A stretch of DNA of 64,000 nucleotides from Tragulus kanchil (taxonomy: Eukaryota > Chordata > Mammalia > Artiodactyla > Tragulidae). This document shows, piece by piece, positions 1 to 11,339 of the stretch. Each line of letters begins with the position of its first letter. The stretch's first letter is position 1. The position numbers and the translations under genes were made by a program. The notes under the pieces were generated by a model. It was not told the DNA's origin, made no database searches, and saw only the letters and a list, made by a program, of their open reading frames with translations. The stretch spans positions 21,159,471 through 21,223,470 of the forward strand of contig JAIOJX010000027.1 of assembly GCA_022376925.1 (NCBI GenBank), read 5' to 3'.

Positions 1-480
1 TGAATCTTTTGCTTGGGCTGAGGCCCACTTACAAATGAGAGCTAAGTGGGACCACGGCTCGACGGAGGCAGAAATAGAAGCCCAGAGCCGCCTGAGATGC
101 CGGCTGGGCCACGCGGGTGACGGAGACCGTGTGGGGCGGTGGGAGCCTGGGGTCCCCACCCTCCCCGGTCTGGCAGGGAGGCGAGGCCCAGAACCTCACC
201 TGGGGCCCTCGTGGCCGCACCAGAGTGTCGGGGAGTCGCGAAGGGAGGCAGGTCAGGGCCGTTCCTCTCTTGGTAACTGCATACCTTGTACCTGGACAGG
301 GGCGGGCGGGGAGGGGGCTGGCACTCTGCCAGACGACCCCGCCCTGCCCCTCGCCACGTGCCTTAGGTGCCCTCTGCCTTAATTCCAGAGCATTTGACAC
401 ATTTTTGGAGGATGTGCTATGAGCTAGGCACTGAGCTAAGCTCACACACAGAGGAACCAAATAGACAAAGGTCTTGGTTC
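1..480. other. GC-rich unique DNA, no gene seen
   Basis: No gene is recognisable. The stretch is rich in G, C and CpG. Around 405-460 there is a weak match to the 'ctaggcactgagctaag' part of an L2/MIR-type old repeat. Open frames here overlap one another on both strands and look like chance frames in GC-rich DNA. Confidence 0.6.
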
Positions 481-514
481 ATTGGGTTTATTTTATGAGG
501 ATGGAGATCTCAGG

Positions 515-715
515 CATTTTAGTAGAGAACCCGCCTGCCTGTGCAGAAGCAAGAGACGCAGTTCGTATTTCTGGGTCGGGAAGGTCCCCTGGGGGAGGGC
601 ATGGCCGCCAGCGCCAGCGTGCTTGCCTGGAGAATCCCACGGACAGAGGAGCCTGGCGGGCTAGGGTCCGTAGGGTCACAAAGAGGCGGACACAACTGAA
701 GAGACTCAGCGCGCG
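515..715 (+). mobile_element. Bov-tA SINE
   Basis: Diverged but nearly full-length Bov-tA, a ruminant SINE with a tRNA-Glu-derived head joined to a BovB-derived body. Visible landmarks are 'cccgcctgcctgtgcag' (head), 'ggagggcatggccgcc', 'cttgcctggagaatccca', 'acagaggagcctggcgggct' and 'cggacacaactga' (tail). It breaks up the open frames in this region. Confidence 0.9.
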
Positions 716-1767
716 TGCGTCCACAGAGGGATGGACACACAACCGTGAGTCACAGGACACAGACGAGGTCACAGGCGAGGGAGTGGTGAGTGCCCCAACG
801 CCAGCCAGTCCCTTCTGGCTGGCCGCGTCCGTCGCCATCCTTGCAGGCCCAGCTCCGGAGTCCTCTGCTCAGACGTTTCCCAGAGGCCTCTGGCGGTCGT
901 CCCTACCCCCACCTCCGGTGGCTCCTGCCCGGGCTTTCTTGTTCCTTGTAAACAAGACCCTCTGGGTCCCTCTCCCTCCAGGATGCTGGCCTTCTCCAGG
1001 GCAGGGAAGGCGTCCAGCTCGTGACTGTCCCCAGAGTGCAGTGCGGGGCCGGGCGGGCTGGAAGCAGGTCTGGGGAGTGACGGAGCCGGCTGGCCCGGAG
1101 CCTCGATGCTCAAGCCCGCGGAGGGGCCGTCGAGCCTCATCGGAGGACGGAGCCAGGCAAGGTGCCCTCCCGCGCTTAACAGGCTGCCGGCCCGGCCGGG
1201 CAGGGAGGAGGACGAACGGCTCCCGTCCCCGGGGTGGGCTGATGGGGGGCGGACGAGGGCGCGTGTTCCGATGAATCTCTCGTGTCGGATTTTACTGCAG
1301 AGCCGCGAGGCCGTGCGAAGCGGGGGAGGCGGAGGAGGCCTCGTTTCCTCTGGAAGCCCCGGCTGAAGAGTGGCTGGTGAGGAGAGAGAGCCAGAAACGC
1401 AGATTTTTCATGCCCTTCTGCCTACTTAATATTTTCGCTTTCTTCTAATCCTGGATTTATGCCTTGCTTTAGGACTTGTTAAATCAGCCCCTTTCCCAGG
1501 CTCCCTGCTGGGAGGAGGGACTGTTCCCCCAGCCCCGTGCCTCCCTGGGCCCCTCCATCCTTCCTCGAGGACGCGGGCCCCATCCGCACACAGGCCTCTC
1601 GCCAGCTCTGTCTGATTATAAAGAGGATGCCTCCCCTCAGAAAGGCACAGCTGCGCTGCGGGAAATGGATTGCGGATAATCCCAGGGGAGACACAGGTTT
1701 CAGATGAAGGGCTTGTGCTCTTTCTGGGGTGCCAGGTTTTCAGAGCCCGGATTCTGGAAAGCTCCAG
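716..1767. other. GC-rich unique DNA, no gene seen
   Basis: No repeat or gene is recognised. CpG density is high between about 1080 and 1370. From about 1400 to 1480 composition turns AT-rich. The open frames on both strands show no family features. Confidence 0.5.
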
Positions 1768-2482
1768 GCCCCCCAGCATCCCTTCCTAACCCAGAAAGCA
1801 GGGAGCAAAGTAAATGGTTTTCGAGGTGGGAAACAAATTGAATTTTTAAAAAATGCTCCGGTTCTAATGATTGGAGGGGTTATTCATAATCCCGGAGTAG
1901 AAAGTACGTCCTGAAATCTATGTTTTGCGTTGACAGCTTCTCCCTAATGGGCACGATCTCGCACACGATAGGGCCATAAAGCACGGAGCTCTGGCTGGCC
2001 GGCTGCTCGTCTGATCCAGAAAGCGACTCTCTCGGCAGCAGGCAGGGGGCCAGGGACCGGCCCCTCCACCCCACTGCGCCCCCCTCGCTGGTCCAGGCTC
2101 GGGACCTTCCCCAGACCCACCCCCAGCAGGCGCGGCGGGGAGTTGGAGGAGGGAGCAGCAGGCAGATCCCTTCACAGAGAATGATCCATAGAGACAGAAG
2201 TTTCCAGAATGTCAGGATGGTCTGCAGAACATAGACCTCCTGGGTGCTTGGCCAGGTAGTTTCAGATCCAAGACAGTCCCCTACGTCAGGTCATGCTACC
2301 AGCCTGTCCCCTGAGGGACAGAGTCACAGCGGCTCCGAGCATGGCCAGAGCTCTAAGGAGCCTCACAGTGAAAACAAATCCACGTCGCTTCGCTCAGCTC
2401 AGCGGTTCCCAGCGTGTTTGATGACGAGCCCTGCGTTGTCATGACCCGCACTGGCCATGCTGCAGGGTCAGCATTCCGCACT

Positions 2483-2700
2483 GTCGTTGCTCCGTGGCGA
2501 CGCCGTGTCTGACTCTTTGTGATCCCCGGAGCCCGCCAGGCTCCTCTGTCTGTGGGGGTCTCCCAGGCAAGCGTGCAGGAGTGGATGGCCGTGCCCTCCT
2601 CCAGGGCAGCTTCCTGACCCAGGAAGGGATCGAACCCGAGTCTCTGACATCGCCTGTGCTGGCAGGCGGGCTCTTTACCACCGGCACCAGCTAGGAAGCT
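2483..2700 (-). mobile_element. Bov-tA SINE (copy 1 of duplication 1)
   Basis: Antisense Bov-tA: 'gtgtctgactctttgtgatc', 'ccaggctcctctgtctgtgg', 'gggatcgaacccgagtct' and 'ctctttaccaccggcacc' mark tail, body, B-box region and head in reverse order. Confidence 0.92.
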
Positions 2701-3591
2701 CCACGGGTGGCATTTATCCCGACAAGTCTGGCAAACGCAGGGTCCGCTTTGCCAGCTCCGTGGAGAGGCCTCCTGGGGCTTCTCAAGGGGTTTCCGGAGC
2801 CCAGCCGGCCGGATGCTCTAGGCACCTGGCCTCTGGAGCGGGCAGCCAACAGGAGAATGAACCGAGCGTTTCCGTCGGCCCCCAGCATCCCTTCCTAACC
2901 CAGAAAGCAGGGAGCAAAGTAAATGGTTTTCGAGGTGGGAAACAAATTGAATTTTTAAAAAATGCTCCGGTTCTAATGATTGGAGGGGTTATTCATAATC
3001 CCGGAGTAGAAAGTACGTCCTGAAATCTATGTTTTGCGTTGACAGCTTCTCCCTAATGGGCACGATCTCGCACACGATAGGGCCATAAAGCACGGAGCTC
3101 TGGCTGGCCGGCTGCTCGTCTGATCCAGAAAGCGACTCTCTCGGCAGCAGGCAGGGGGCCAGGGACCGGCCCCTCCACCCCACTGCGCCCCCCTCGCTGG
3201 TCCAGGCTCGGGACCTTCCCCAGACCCACCCCCAGCAGGCGCGGCGGGGAGTTGGAGGAGGGAGCAGCAGGCAGATCCCTTCACAGAGAATGATCCATAG
3301 AGACAGAAGTTTCCAGAATGTCAGGATGGTCTGCAGAACATAGACCTCCTGGGTGCTTGGCCAGGTAGTTTCAGATCCAAGACAGTCCCCTACGTCAGGT
3401 CATGCTACCAGCCTGTCCCCTGAGGGACAGAGTCACAGCGGCTCCGAGCATGGCCAGAGCTCTAAGGAGCCTCACAGTGAAAACAAATCCACGTCGCTTC
3501 GCTCAGCTCAGCGGTTCCCAGCGTGTTTGATGACGAGCCCTGCGTTGTCATGACCCGCACTGGCCATGCTGCAGGGTCAGCATTCCGCACT

Positions 3592-3809
3592 GTCGTTGCT
3601 CCGTGGCGACGCCGTGTCTGACTCTTTGTGATCCCCGGAGCCTGCCAGGCTCCTCTGTCTGTGGGGGTCTCCCAGGCAAGCGTGCAGGAGTGGATGGCCG
3701 TGCCCTCCTCCAGGGCAGCTTCCTGACCCAGGAAGGGATCGAACCCGAGTCTCTGACATCGCCTGTGCTGGCAGGCGGGCTCTTTACCACCGGCACCAGC
3801 TAGGAAGCT
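3592..3809 (-). mobile_element. Bov-tA SINE (copy 2 of duplication 1)
   Basis: Same element as the one at 2483-2700, offset by 1109 bases, with one clear C/T difference (cccgccaggc against cctgccaggc). It is not an independent insertion. Confidence 0.92.
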
Positions 3810-4009
3810 CCACGGGTGGCATTTATCCCGACAAGTCTGGCAAACGCAGGGTCCGCTTTGCCAGCTCCGTGGAGAGGCCTCCTGGGGCTTCTCAAGGGGT
3901 TTCCGACGAGCCCAGCCGGCCGGATGCTCTAGGCACCTGGCCTCTGGAGCGGGCAGCCAACAGGGAGAATGAACCGGAGCGTTCTCGGCTCTCCCGTGGG
4001 CCAGGCCAG

Positions 4010-4390
4010 GTTAGAGAGGACCGAGCCCAGGGCCGCGCCAGGCCTGTGTCCGTGCTGAGCGGACACAGCGACGTCGGCTGGCGAGCGTCCTCCAGGAGGG
4101 AGAGGCCCCGGGAGGTGGGGGCGGAGAGGCGGCGGCTCGGGGGCGGGGGCGGGCGCGGGCCGCGACGTCGCGGCGCCAGGACGCGGCAGACACACGCTCT
4201 CCCTACCTCGCGCCCCGCACACCTGCGGCGTGTCTCCTCAAGCCTCTCGGTGCGTTTCCTGCCAGGCTGCCAGGCCCGGTGCCCATTGAGATTCTTCCTC
4301 TCGGCGCCCGGACTAAACGCCTGGGGCTGCGTGCCCCCACCCCGCTCCATGAGCACCGGGCGGCTGCGGGACACGAGCCTGAGATGCTTG
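4010..4390. promoter_or_regulatory. CpG island
   Basis: This is one of the densest CpG tracts in the window, with runs such as 'cggcggctcgggggcggggg' and 'gcgggccgcgacgtcgcggc'. G-runs between about 4110 and 4160 could form a G-quadruplex. No first exon or TATA box is evident. It could be a promoter of an unannotated transcript, an orphan island, or simply GC-rich DNA. Confidence 0.5.
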
Positions 4391-4502
4391 ACGGAGGAGG
4401 GGCGGCCAGTATTTGGATGAACGGGCACTAATTCTGGGCCGGAGCCCCCCGTTCTGGGCTGATGAGCCAGGGCAGTTGAACCATTCCCTGAGACACAAGG
4501 TC

Positions 4503-4632
4503 ATCATTTTATTTTATTATTTGCTGTACTGGCCACGTGGGGTCTTAGTCCCCCAGCTTGGGATTGAACCCACGCCCTCTGCGTTGGGAGCACAGAGTCT
4601 TCACCCCTGGATGGCCGGGCAGGTCCCAGGCT
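4503..4632 (-). mobile_element. CHR-type SINE remnant
   Basis: Antisense tRNA-Glu-type SINE. An AT-rich tail remnant 'ttattttattatttgctg' is followed by 'acgtggggtcttagtccccc', 'gggattgaacccacgccctc' (reverse complement of the B box) and the head near 4600. Confidence 0.7.
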
Positions 4633-4687
4633 CCTCCTCTTGGATGGGGTTCATGAGTGACCGTCAAGGTCACTGTGAAGGTCTAGT

Positions 4688-4762
4688 TGAAGAGGAAGCA
4701 GAACCTGCGTCTCCTGCAATGCAGGCAGATTCTTTACCGGCTGAGCCCCCAGGGAAGCCCTC
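4688..4762 (-). mobile_element. Bov-tA or CHR head fragment
   Basis: Only the tRNA-derived end is present: 'cctgcaatgcaggcagattc', 'tttaccggctgagccccc' and 'agggaagccc'. Confidence 0.75.
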
Positions 4763-4765
4763 CTC

Positions 4766-5700
4766 GCTGCGTCCCTTTGGGCAGCCTAGCGTGAGAAAAC
4801 AAGAGGTGGATCCCCAGTTTTCTTGCAAAAAAGTGGAGCCTCGAGCCTCCGTTGGCTTTTCATAGCAGGTGGCAGGTCCCAGGATGGGAGCTCAGGCCTG
4901 CGCGTGGCCGCGTCTCTGAGGTCAGGGATGGAGCTGAGAGGGGCCGGCGGGTGCCTTCGTGGCAGGTGGGCCCTTCTCCAGCCGGGGCTCGGGGCCGCTG
5001 GTGGTTTCCCCGGCTACCGGGCCTCCGCAGCGGTGTCACGGCAGAGTCCCCGGGCCCTTCTGAGAGAAGCAGTTCTGACAGAGGTCCAGGCGTGAGTGGC
5101 ATCCCTAGAAAAACAAGACAGACTCCAAGAGAAGCGAATGAGCCAATTAAGAGCCCGGCCCATTCCGACAGCCGGGGCATCGCAGGCTCTTGTCGTGCGA
5201 GGCGCGAGCGGTTCGGCGGCCGGGAAGGGACAGCGTGTCCCAGTGACACTCTCCTTTGCGCCGGGCGGCGTCAACAGATTAGAGAAATCAACCAAGTGAC
5301 CTCCGGCAGCCCCGCCCCCAGGAACGAGAGAGCCGCTGCGTGGAGGCGCGCAGGGACCAAGGCAGTGGTCAGCAGGATGATTTCCAGGGGGCCCGGCGTC
5401 CATCGCGGCTGCCTTCAGGTGCTGCGTGTCGGCGTGGCATCTGGGCAGCCGTGCCTGGGCTCCTCAGATTCATCGTCTTTCTCGCTGGCCCAGCCGGGCA
5501 GAAGAAAACGCATTAAGCACCTCCCTCCATGGCCCCGTAGCCCCGCCATGCACAGCCCTTCTGGAACAGAAAGCTCTCTCCCCTCTAGTTCATCGTCTCT
5601 CTCTTTTCTCTCATTATTTGAGGTCGCTTCTCACTTTTCCTTCCTCACTGTCTTCATTCTACCCCTTCTCATCGCCCGCTTGGTTCCTGCCTTTCTTTTC
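4766..5700. other. GC-rich unique DNA, no gene seen
   Basis: No repeat or gene is recognised. Composition changes from GC-rich (to about 5460) to pyrimidine-rich (5560-5700). A 295-residue open frame on the plus strand runs through this stretch into the next SINE; it has no recognisable domain and I do not call it a gene. Confidence 0.5.
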
Positions 5701-5702
5701 TT

Positions 5703-5918
5703 GCGTGCGTGCGTGCTCGGTCACTTCAGTTGGTTCTGACTCTTTGCAGCCCCATGGACTGTCGCCCGCCAGACTCCTCTGTCCTTGGGATTCTCCAGGC
5801 GAGAGGACTAGAGTGGGTTGCTATTTCCTTCTGCAAGGGATCTTCTTAACCTGGGGATTGAACCCTGGTCTCCTGTCCTGCAGTCGGATGCTTTACCACT
5901 AAGCCACCAGGGAAGCCC
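5703..5918 (-). mobile_element. Bov-tA SINE
   Basis: Full-length antisense Bov-tA preceded by a short 'gcgtgcgtgcgtgc' run. Landmarks: 'tctgactctttgcagcccca', 'ggggattgaaccctggtctc' and 'ccaccagggaagccc'. Confidence 0.95.
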
Positions 5919-6569
5919 TTACCTCCCAAGTACAGTCACGTGGAGGGTGAGGAGTTCAGCATGAACTTGGGGGGACATCACTGAGTCCCTAGAAGACCAT
6001 CCTCACCCCTGATTGGGGAACGCCTCGTCCTCAGGTGGGCTGGAGCAGGGCGATGGTCAGAAACTCCTGACCCAGATTTTCATTACCCAGGGAGGGGCTG
6101 GCGTCCGGCAAGTCACGCGACTCACCCGAGGTCACCTGGTAGGACCAGACTCGCGCCTGGCTCCCCTGCCCTCCAGCCTCGGGGGCGCTTGACGTCCTCT
6201 GAACCCTCCCTGTCTGCAGGGCCTTTGTGCAAACCCAGCCCTCTACAAAACAGGTCCTTCCTCTCTGAGCAGAAGGAGAGGTGCTGAGGGTGATGCTGGG
6301 GGGCACTGGTTGCAACAGTGGCTTCTGCCTCTGGTTGCCCGAGTGTGTGACCTGTGATTTCAGTGGGGGAAGCGGTTAATGTCACTTCCCGGGGCTGGTG
6401 TCCGTGCAGGGGTGAGTGTGAGGAGGGCTGCAGAGGGAGGGGTGGGAGGCAGCACCCACCTTGCCTGGCCTCTTCCCTCCCATTTCTGTCCCATTTGCAG
6501 CTGAGCCTGGGGAGGGACTGGCGGTTCAGAAGTGGCCATGAGAGGCGAGCACCCTGCAGCGGCTGAAGT

Positions 6570-6860
6570 GGAGTGTCCCCATTACCATAATACCTAACCA
6601 CCTCTTAACCAGCGTCCCCCTTCGCTCTAATTGAAACGCGGGGCCTGCTTTCCAGGCGGAGAGTGGCAGGCGCGGGTCTGGACAGACGTCTCCAGGGGCC
6701 CCTCTGGACTCACATGGAGGAAACCGTGGGGCCTCCTTGGGCATTCTGCTGGAACAGACTGAGGCGGCGGCGCTTGTACCACGGCCAGGAACCACAGCTG
6801 AAGATAAAAGCCATTAAAGGTCAGCTGGGAATAGAAAACTATTTATGTTAAATGTCACAG
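6570..6860. promoter_or_regulatory. Possible conserved non-coding element
   Basis: CpG-poor sequence in a GC-rich setting, with 'ccataatacctaaccacc', 'ctctaattgaaacg', 'aagataaaagccattaaagg' and 'aactatttatgttaaatg'. It is no repeat I recognise. The composition contrast is the only evidence; conservation cannot be tested here. Confidence 0.3.
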
Positions 6861-7769
6861 ATTAAGCCGCTGAACGGGCCTCGGGTGGGGAGCAGAGGGT
6901 GAGGTGAGAAAGGCTGGTCACCGTGCCTGCCTCTTGAGGGGCCTCGAAGGGGTGGGGGGCGTGGAGAGGTGGCGGACGGGGGCGGTGGGGGGCTGCTCCG
7001 GCCTCAGAAAGCAGGTGGATGTCGGCAGCCACAGGTGATTGGCCCGGCTGGCTGCCGGTCTCGGTTGCTAGGCGACCTGAGTGCAGGCTCATGGAGAGAG
7101 GGCCGAGCTGGTCTCTATCACGTCGTAGCAGAAGGAACCTGGGGTGTCTCCATCAGATCAGAGAAGGGGAGCCGGGTGTGTCCCCAAGGTCCGTGAGACG
7201 GCTCTGCGGCCAGGCGGACCGCCCTCTCTTACAGAGGGGACCCAGGCCCGCTGGTTTCCTGTTTCTCATCCTGGGTTTGGCGTGGCTGGGCTTCATCAGA
7301 ATGGAGGTCTGATGTGGCCCAGCTGAGCTGAGGAGGTCACGGAGAGAGGACAGGACCTTCTCTTCCCGGGGAGCCTGCGCTCTGAAGCACACAGGAGGGA
7401 TGGTCCCGGGGTGTGAGGCTCCTGGCAGCGGCTTCAGGGCTCAGCAGGATGTGGACCAAACTCTCGAGGGGCGGGGCGGTCCCGGGAACCAGGGAGCCCA
7501 GTATTCCCAGCATCAGTGCACTGGGGCTCCCAGCCGGGGCCTGAGCCGCCGGAGAGGGTCTCCTGCGGGGCGTCTGGGCCGCATCCAGCCTCCAAAAGCA
7601 CCTAACGGTGGAGGCTCTGCCCTTGGGGGACGACAGCGCTCAGAGGGCTCCACTGGGAAAACCACTCCAGCCGCAGACGCTACCTGCCTGGGGGCTGCGC
7701 GCTCCGCAGGGTGAGGCCGGGGCTTCATGTCTGTGCGTCTCAGCCCACCCGTGCTGCCTCTGGACCTCC

Positions 7770-7905
7770 CAGCCATCATATTCGTCGCTGTGTGTACAGA
7801 GAAATATAAGCACATTTTAGTACTGGTAGAAGCGGGCACGATTAGGAAGGTAAATCTAGTGGAAAAACATATTCGGTCTAAATAAATAACCCTGCCCTTC
7901 CATCA
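7770..7905. promoter_or_regulatory. Possible conserved non-coding element
   Basis: AT-rich block containing 'gaaatataagcacatttt' and 'cggtctaaataaataaccc', flanked by GC-rich DNA. Not a recognised repeat. Confidence 0.25.
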
Positions 7906-8540
7906 GGCAACAAGAAGGTGGGCTGCGGGCCTGGGGCACCCACGGCTTGACTTTCCTCCATGCGTCAGGATGGACAGTACTGTTAGAAGAGGCCTCACAC
8001 AGACACCCCTCCACCCCACCTCTGTGAGACTCTACGAGAGTCTGACAGACACCCCCGCATGCGCCAGAGGGGCCGTCCCCACGCTCTGCCTACGTCCTGC
8101 TTGGCTGCCGGTGACGAGGCTGGAAGGGACTTGGCCCGATGGACCCCTGGGAGAAGAGGGCTCGTGAGAGGGCCCCAGAGGCCAGAGAGCCCAGGCGGCG
8201 GGGCAGTGGATCCCGACGGTGGGGCGGGTGGGGTGGACGGGGGCCGTGGGCGGGGCTCTGGTACACGCCAGCAAGAGTTAGGTTCGCCCCTGGCCCCTGT
8301 GTGTCTCCATCCAGGCGCTCGGCGCTGGGAATGTGATGCTGAAGGAGACCGTGATTCCTGCTCCCAGAAGCTCCCCGTGGGTAGGGAAGATCAAGGTGTC
8401 CCCAGGCACTTGGAGAGTGTTAGGACTGTCAGCAGCAAGTAGGGATGTGCAGGGCTCAGCGCGCTCAGGAGATGGGGAGGGCAGCCAGAGCCTCACCGGG
8501 GCTGCGCTCGAGCCTGACTTGCAGGCCTCAGGGGGACCGT

Positions 8541-8762
8541 GTGTGCCGTGCTCGGTCCTTCCAGTCCTGTCCGACTCTGTGCTTCTATGAACGGTAGGCC
8601 GCCAGGCTCCTCTCTCTGTGGGATTCGCCAGGCAGGAATACTGGAGTGGCTTGCCGTGCCCTTCTCCAAGGAAACTTCCTGACCCAGGGACCGAACTTGC
8701 GTTTTCCTGCGTCTTCGGTGTAGCAGGTGGATCCTTTACCCCTTGAGCCGCCTGCAAAGCCT
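8541..8762 (-). mobile_element. Bov-tA SINE (copy 1 of duplication 2)
   Basis: Antisense Bov-tA with 'cctgtccgactctgtgcttc', 'aatactggagtggcttgccg' and 'tcctttaccccttgagcc'. Confidence 0.93.
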
Positions 8763-9030
8763 CCCTCAGGAACAGCGGCGCCGGAAGGCCTGGGCTGCAG
8801 GGGCGGGGAGGATGGGAAGGGAAATCTGGGAAGCTGGTGAGGGCCTCGACACCCGTGTTTGACAAGTTAATTGAAAATGACGTCTGAAGGCACAGGAGAG
8901 CTCAGCCGCTGGTGCTGAGCAGGCACACGAGAGGACGTGGCCTGGGTGTCAGAGACCATGCCTGGGAGCTGTAGGGAGGGCCAGCAAGACACAGGGGCTC
9001 ACAGCCTGGGGCCCTGGGACCCACCTGGGG

Positions 9031-9140
9031 GCTTGCTGAGCTGAGGGTGCGGGGCCACGCCCCCAGGGCTCCTGGCCCAGCAGGCCTGGAGAATTTGCAT
9101 TTCCAACCAGTGGTGCCGATACTGCTGGTCCTGGACATGG
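9031..9140. repeat. MER5-type DNA transposon fragment (copy 1)
   Basis: 'ggagaatttgcatttccaac' and 'gatactgctggtcctgg' match the well-known inner part of MER5A/B, non-autonomous hAT-Charlie elements shared by placental mammals. Confidence 0.7.
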
Positions 9141-9555
9141 CCTGGCAGAAGCTCTGTGGAAGCAAGAGGAGCTGGAAGCCAGGAGGGCCCCAGAGGCCAG
9201 AGAGCCCAGGCGGCGGGGCAGTGGATCCCGACGGTGGGGCGGGTGGGGTGGACGGGGGCCGTGGGCGGGGCTCTGGTACACGCCAGCAAGAGTTAGGTTC
9301 GCCCCTGGCCCCTGTGTGTCTCCATCCAGGCGCTCGGCGCTGGGAATGTGATGCTGAAGGAGACCGTGATTCCTGCTCCCAGAAGCTCCCCGTGGGTAGG
9401 GAAGATCAAGGTGTCCCCAGGCACTTGGAGAGTGTTAGGACTGTCAGCAGCAAGTAGGGATGTGCAGGGCTCAGCGCGCTCAGGAGACGGGGAGGGCAGC
9501 CAGAGCCTCACCGGGGCTGCGCTCGAGCCTGACTTGCAGGCCTCAGGGGGACCGT

Positions 9556-9777
9556 GTGTGCCGTGCTCGGTCCTTCCAGTCCTGTCCGACTCTGTGCTTC
9601 TATGAACGGTAGGCCGCCAGGCTCCTCTCTCTGTGGGATTCGCCAGGCAGGAATACTGGAGTGGCTTGCCGTGCCCTTCTCCAAGGAAACTTCCTGACCC
9701 AGGGACCGAACTTGCGTTTTCCTGCGTCTTCGGTGTAGCAGGTGGATCCTTTACCCCTTGAGCCGCCTGCAAAGCCT
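9556..9777 (-). mobile_element. Bov-tA SINE (copy 2 of duplication 2)
   Basis: Same element as at 8541-8762, 1015 bases downstream. Not an independent insertion. Confidence 0.93.
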
Positions 9778-10045
9778 CCCTCAGGAACAGCGGCGCCGGA
9801 AGGCCTGGGCTGCAGGGGCGGGGAGGATGGGAAGGGAAATCTGGGAAGCTGGTGAGGGCCTCGACACCCGTGTTTGACAAGTTAATTGAAAATGACGTCT
9901 GAAGGCACAGGAGAGCTCAGCCGCTGGTGCTGAGCAGGCACACGAGAGGACGTGGCCTGGGTGTCAGAGACCATGCCTGGGAGCTGTAGGGAGGGCCAGC
10001 AAGACACAGGGGCTCACAGCCTGGGGCCCTGGGACCCACCTGGGG

Positions 10046-10155
10046 GCTTGCTGAGCTGAGGGTGCGGGGCCACGCCCCCAGGGCTCCTGGCCCAGCAGGC
10101 CTGGAGAATTTGCATTTCCAACCAGTGGTGCCGATACTGCTGGTCCTGGACATGG
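10046..10155. repeat. MER5-type fragment (copy 2)
   Basis: Duplicate of 9031-9140. Confidence 0.7.
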
Positions 10156-10879
10156 CCTGGCAGAAGCTCTGTGGAAGCAAGAGGAGCTGGAAGCCAGGAG
10201 GGCAAGGCAAAGCGATAGCAATAAAAGATGGTGAAGGGACAGGCAGGTAGACTCACCTGGAGGGCCCGAAGGTGGGGAGTGGGCCGCAGGATCGTGAGAA
10301 GGTCTTGAATTGGCTGAAGCAGAAGGTGATGGGCAAAGGCCATGACGCTCAGAGCAGGAAAGCCGGAGGCGGGTGAGATGAGAGGGCTCGTGCTGGGCAG
10401 AAGCCAGACGCAGGGGCCGAGGTCAGAGTTCCAGCTCGGGGTCACTGAGTCGGGGCCTCACTCAACCCCCCGCCTTCAGTCAGGCTTCCGGTCTGGGAGG
10501 AGGCTGCAGCTGGAGATGGGCCTGGATTTGAAGGTCAGGAGGATGCAAGGGCAGTGAATCAAGCAGATCAGGCCCAGAAATAGCACAGGTGGGAGAAACT
10601 CTGATTCACCGAGTGCTCCGTGGCACCAGCCCAGGGAAAGCGCCGTGGGTGCGGGGCCCTGATCGGCAGCCCGGACCCAGGAGCGTCACAGCGCCCAGCC
10701 TTCGTCCGCGACCAGAGCCCCAGGGACACGCGCCCTGCTCAGACCCAGCCCCAGAGCCCAGGTCCGGGTGCTGGCCTGAGGGCTTCAGGAGGGAGCTGCC
10801 CCTGTTTCCCAAGAGAGAACAGATACAGCCCTATCTTCCCCGGTGGCTATGATGGCTTCCCCCAGAAGCGTCCCAGGGC

Positions 10880-11031
10880 AGTGCACCCGGCTCCACTGTC
10901 CATGGGGTTCGCCAGGCAAGCATACTGGAGTGGGTTGCCATGCCCTCCTCCAGAGGGTCTTCCCAACCCAGAGACTGAACCCAGCTCTCTTTCAGGCAGC
11001 TTCTTTACCACTGAGCCCCCCGGGGACGCCT
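10880..11031 (-). mobile_element. Bov-tA SINE, 5'-tail truncated (copy 1)
   Basis: Antisense: 'ccatggggttcgccaggcaa', 'tactggagtgggttgccatg' and 'ttctttaccactgagccc'. The far end carrying the tail is missing or very diverged. Confidence 0.9.
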
Positions 11032-11212
11032 CTGTGATGGGACAACACCCATTGCAGGTGCGGGCCGGTGGGGCAGGTCCCTGAGGCATGGGCAGCCATC
11101 AGGGGGCAGCAGTGAGCTCGCTCAGGTTGGCTTCTCCCCTGTCTGGGGTAGGGGGACCAGCCGGCTGCCATGCTGTAGGGCCCACCCTGTGCCTTGCCAC
11201 TCGCTTCTCTCT

Positions 11213-11339
11213 GACATTTTATTGTATTTTTTGGCTCTACTATGTGTCATGCAGGACCGAGTTCTCTGACCAGGAATCGAACCTGTGCCTCTGGCAGTGG
11301 ACGTGCAGCGTCCTACCCACTGGACTGCCAGGGAAGTCC
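11213..11339 (-). mobile_element. CHR-type SINE (copy 1)
   Basis: Antisense tRNA-Glu SINE: 'ttgtattttttggctctac', 'ctgaccaggaatcgaacctg' (B box in reverse) and 'ccactggactgccagggaag' (head). Confidence 0.85.

Larger units (their letters stand above)
1768..3985 (+). repeat. Direct duplication 1 (copies 1768-2876 and 2877-3985)
   Basis: The two copies lie head to tail with an offset of 1109 bases and are almost identical. The last about 80 bases of copy 1 (2795-2876) differ from the end of copy 2 by several small indels (for example 'tttccggagccc' against 'tttccgacgagccc', and 'caacaggagaat' against 'caacagggagaat'). Errors gathering at the junction suit an unmerged assembly overlap better than a real tandem duplication. 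Each copy holds one antisense Bov-tA. Confidence 0.97.
5919..8167. other. Unique DNA, no gene seen
   Basis: About 2.2 kb without a recognised gene or young repeat. Two AT-richer blocks (6570-6860 and 7770-7900) stand out and are listed separately. The rest is GC-rich, CpG-containing DNA with overlapping chance frames. Confidence 0.5.
8168..10197 (+). repeat. Direct duplication 2 (copies 8168-9182 and 9183-10197)
   Basis: Offset 1015 bases, the shortest of the set. I see one substitution between the copies (gagatgggg against gagacgggg). The unit begins at 'gggccccagaggccagag' and copy 1 runs straight into copy 2 at 'agccaggagggc'. Each copy contains an antisense Bov-tA and a MER5-like fragment. 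Confidence 0.97.

Noticed and set aside
474..1274. A 266-residue plus-strand open frame
   Set aside because: It begins in or near a Bov-tA and continues through CpG-rich DNA; its composition matches random GC-rich translation.
1768..3985. Paired 1.1-kb direct repeats as LTRs of an endogenous retrovirus
   Set aside because: The copies abut with no internal region; each of the twelve pairs has a different sequence, and no primer-binding site or polypurine tract is seen.
4852..5739. A 295-residue plus-strand open frame
   Set aside because: GC-rich chance frame that ends in a Bov-tA. The opposite strand is also open, and no domain or splice context is visible.
8278..9880. Two identical 195-residue frames that could be read as tandem paralogous genes
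   Set aside because: They are identical because duplication 2 copied the DNA; each frame contains a translated Bov-tA.
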